A stretch of DNA of 64,000 nucleotides, taken from the NCBI GenBank assembly GCA_026645735.1, contig JAPKMT010000008.1:1-64000 (forward strand), read 5' to 3'. This stretch comes from Flexilinea sp. GTDB taxonomy: Bacteria > Chloroflexota > Anaerolineae > Anaerolineales > Anaerolineaceae. The translations under genes and the position numbers were made by a program. The notes below the pieces were generated by a model. That model did not search any database. It saw nothing but the letters and a program-made list of their open reading frames with translations, and had not been told where the DNA came from. Shown here one piece after another: positions 62,303-64,000 of the stretch (position 1 is the first letter of the stretch; each line of letters starts with the position of its first letter).

Positions 62303-63787
62303 TTATTGACTGCTAAGCATCTCTGCTAATTCTGTCTCATTGATTGTTGAACTTTCAACGGTTCCTGCAATACGCCCATTTTTCATAATGATGATCGAAT
62401 TACAATTCTGTATTAATTCCGGAAGATCGTCTGAAATCACAATAATCCCGATACCCTGTTCCGCTAACTGGTGCAGCATCCGATGAATGTCGTATTTCGC
62501 TCCGATATCAACACCGACAGTAGGTCCGTTTAAGATCAACAAGGCTGGTTTTGTATTCAACCATTTGGCAATGACAATCTTCTGTGCATTTCCTCCAGAT
62601 AGTGTTCGAATAGCCGGATCTGGGGATGGAGCCACACAACCGATTTTTTTGATCCATTCTTGTGTTTCCTTAAACATAATCCGTTCATCCAACCTGCCTC
62701 GAATGAAGTATTTTTTGATGGATGCGGCAATTGTGTTGTCCTGAATTGATCGATCCAAAAACAGGCCTTGCGTCAATCGATCTTCAGGAACATAGGCAAT
62801 GCGGTTCTTTACTGCATCCGTCGTCGAGCGTATTTTTATCGGTTTTCCATGTAAGAAAATCTCGCCGCTTTGCGCAGGATGAATTCCAAACAGAGCATCA
62901 CCAATTTGTCCCCGCCCGGAATCCAACAACCCTGTAATGCCAAGAACATCCCCTTTCTTAATTGTAAAACTGATGTTCTCGAAAGCACCTTTACGAGAAA
63001 GATTCTCAACCCGAAAAACTTCATCATCAGAAGTACTTGGGATATAGGTACTTTCGGAAATATCTCTTCCGGTCAAATCCTTAACAAAACGTTTCCGGTC
63101 ATATTCCTGGATAAGACCCGTTGAAATTTTTTCGCCGTTTCTCAAAATTGTCAAACGATCCGCAATTTCGAAGACTTCACCTAATTTGTGGTCAACAATC
63201 ATGACTGCAATTTTTTTATCACGAAGACAACGCAGAATTGTATATAATTTCTGGACTTCTTTTGACGTCAATGCAGCGGTAGGCTCATCCAAAATTAATA
63301 GCTTGGCATCATTGATGATTGTTCGGCAAATTGCAACCATTTGTCTATTGGCAACAGACAAATTTTCCACTAAAATATCCGGATCCATTCTGGCACCAAT
63401 TTGTTCCATCGCTTCCAGCGCCAGCTTCTTTGCACAATTCCAATCCATGATTTTCGCGCCTGTACTGACAGCACGATTCATGGCAATATTTTCAGCTACA
63501 GTCAAATTCGGGAAAATTGCAAAATCCTGATAAATGACCTGGATGCCGTGTTCAATCGCTTGAATTGGCGAGAAACGAGAGACTTTTGAACCTTCAATAT
63601 AGATTTCTCCTTGTGAAGGATCATGTGCGCCAGATATGACTTTGATAAGTGTCGATTTCCCTGAACCATTTTCACCTGCCAGACAATGAATTTCTCCGCT
63701 TCTGATCGTCAGGTCGACACCTTTTAATGCCTGAACGCCGCCAAAAGATTTATAAATGTCCTTCAGCTCCAGAAACGTCTCTGTCAT
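62303..63787 (-). CDS. Ribose-type ABC transporter ATPase (RbsA-like, two NBDs)
   Basis: 494 residues, two fused nucleotide-binding domains. NBD1: Walker A GENGSGKST, signature LSVANRQ, Walker B LLILDEPTAAL, His switch VDHK. NBD2: a degenerate P-loop GLLDSGRGQIG, a good signature LSGGNAQK, but Walker B reads LLILNGPTVGVD, with Asn-Gly in place of Asp-Glu. RbsA-type proteins usually keep DEPT there, so only the first domain may hydrolyse ATP. AGGAGG precedes the ATG. The binding protein gene is presumably beyond the right edge. Confidence 0.92.
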   Translation of the reverse strand: MTETFLELKDIYKSFGGVQALKGVDLTIRSGEIHCLAGENGSGKSTLIKVISGAHDPSQGEIYIEGSKVSRFSPIQAIEHGIQVIYQDFAIFPNLTVAENIAMNRAVSTGAKIMDWNCAKKLALEAMEQIGARMDPDILVENLSVANRQMVAICRTIINDAKLLILDEPTAALTSKEVQKLYTILRCLRDKKIAVMIVDHKLGEVFEIADRLTILRNGEKISTGLIQEYDRKRFVKDLTGRDISESTYIPSTSDDEVFRVENLSRKGAFENISFTIKKGDVLGITGLLDSGRGQIGDALFGIHPAQSGEIFLHGKPIKIRSTTDAVKNRIAYVPEDRLTQGLFLDRSIQDNTIAASIKKYFIRGRLDERIMFKETQEWIKKIGCVAPSPDPAIRTLSGGNAQKIVIAKWLNTKPALLILNGPTVGVDIGAKYDIHRMLHQLAEQGIGIIVISDDLPELIQNCNSIIIMKNGRIAGTVESSTINETELAEMLSSQ

Positions 63788-63823
63788 GATGAACCTCCTA
63801 ACTTATGAGCCATTGTGTTCTTT

Positions 63824-63944
63824 CAGTAATTCGAAATATGAAGAGAGTCTTACGTTCTCCTGATGTTTTGTACTTTGCGAAAATCATCAAATTAACAAAT
63901 TTTCTCAAAGGTCTCAAAACGTCGATCTATATTTCGAATGGTTG
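63824..63944. repeat. Degenerate HCR upstream of the ATPase gene
   Basis: Left CAGTAATTCGAAATATG and right CTATATTTCGAATGGTTG are well kept. The stem is worn: TGATGTTTTG pairs partly with AAAATCATCA across a TACTTTGCG loop. Confidence 0.85.
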
Positions 63945-63957
63945 TTTTTTTTTTAAG

Positions 63958-63991
63958 GAAGACCTCATAAAGAATCCTTTATGAGGTCTTC
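63958..63991. promoter_or_regulatory. Perfect 15 bp stem-loop at the right edge
   Basis: GAAGACCTCATAAAG (63958-63972) pairs perfectly with CTTTATGAGGTCTTC (63977-63991), loop AATC. On the minus strand it lies before the ATPase gene and is followed by A, not T, so it is more likely a 3' stabiliser of the gene to the right (probably the binding protein) than a terminator. Confidence 0.65.
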
Positions 63992-64000
63992 ATCCTGTCA

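Overview
The window looks like chromosome of an anaerobic, sugar-fermenting bacterium of moderate to low GC, most plausibly an Anaerolineae-like member of the Chloroflexota. That placement is an inference from gene style (ABC sugar systems with LacI regulators, a BTAD regulator, XdhC, a DHCW cupin, a small RRM protein, a B12-dependent radical SAM protein with a DUF4070-like tail); no rRNA or ribosomal protein gene is present to settle it. One tRNA gene is present, tRNA-Leu(GAG). I see no prophage, CRISPR array, transposase or plasmid function.

Layout. 1-3.5 kb: exported proteins and plsX with a membrane protein. 3.9 kb: tRNA-Leu. 4-9.6 kb: a minus-strand operon of methyltransferase, XdhC, THEP1-type NTPase and a FecCD/BtuCD-type ABC importer, probably linked to molybdenum enzymes. 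9.9-17 kb: glycosyltransferase, amidinotransferase, esterase, TetR regulator, a cyclase-like toroid protein. 17-22 kb: one 1691-residue secreted multidomain protein. 22.8-31.3 kb: a xylo-oligosaccharide locus (LacI, binding protein, two permeases, GH43, GH3). 31.8-37.7 kb: RRM protein, SPFH protein, B12 radical SAM protein, two ICMT-like methyltransferases and an AroE-like enzyme. 38-40.5 kb: exported protein and a processive GT2. 41-45.8 kb: a type IV pilus cluster (pilC, pilin-like genes, DUF4860-like gene, pilT). 46-51.8 kb: transglutaminase-like protein, a BTAD regulator with a decayed GGDEF domain, two paralogous small WQG-motif proteins and an exported sulfatase-like pseudoenzyme. 52-56.4 kb: class II aldolase, DHCW cupin, and a GGDEF-EAL gene interrupted by an in-frame TAA. 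56.9-63.8 kb: a ribose-type ABC transporter operon with an AllA-like protein, DhaK, DhaL and a LacI regulator.

The most striking signal is not a gene. At least thirteen intergenic copies, plus several remnants, of a roughly 120-135 bp repeat (called HCR here, for hairpin-centred repeat) are scattered through the window. Each has imperfect terminal inverted repeats close to CAGCAATTCGAAATATGG, a subterminal TTCGAAAAGC-like box, and a central 18-23 bp hairpin, usually capped by GCGC-NNN-GCGC. The hairpin sequence differs between copies while pairing is kept, which points to selection or a copying mechanism acting on the fold. Many copies lie shortly after a stop codon, and two lie inside sugar operons. 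Several extend reading frames artificially, so upstream starts in those genes should not be trusted.

Gene starts were chosen by eye from Shine-Dalgarno spacing and family alignment memory. No database search was possible.
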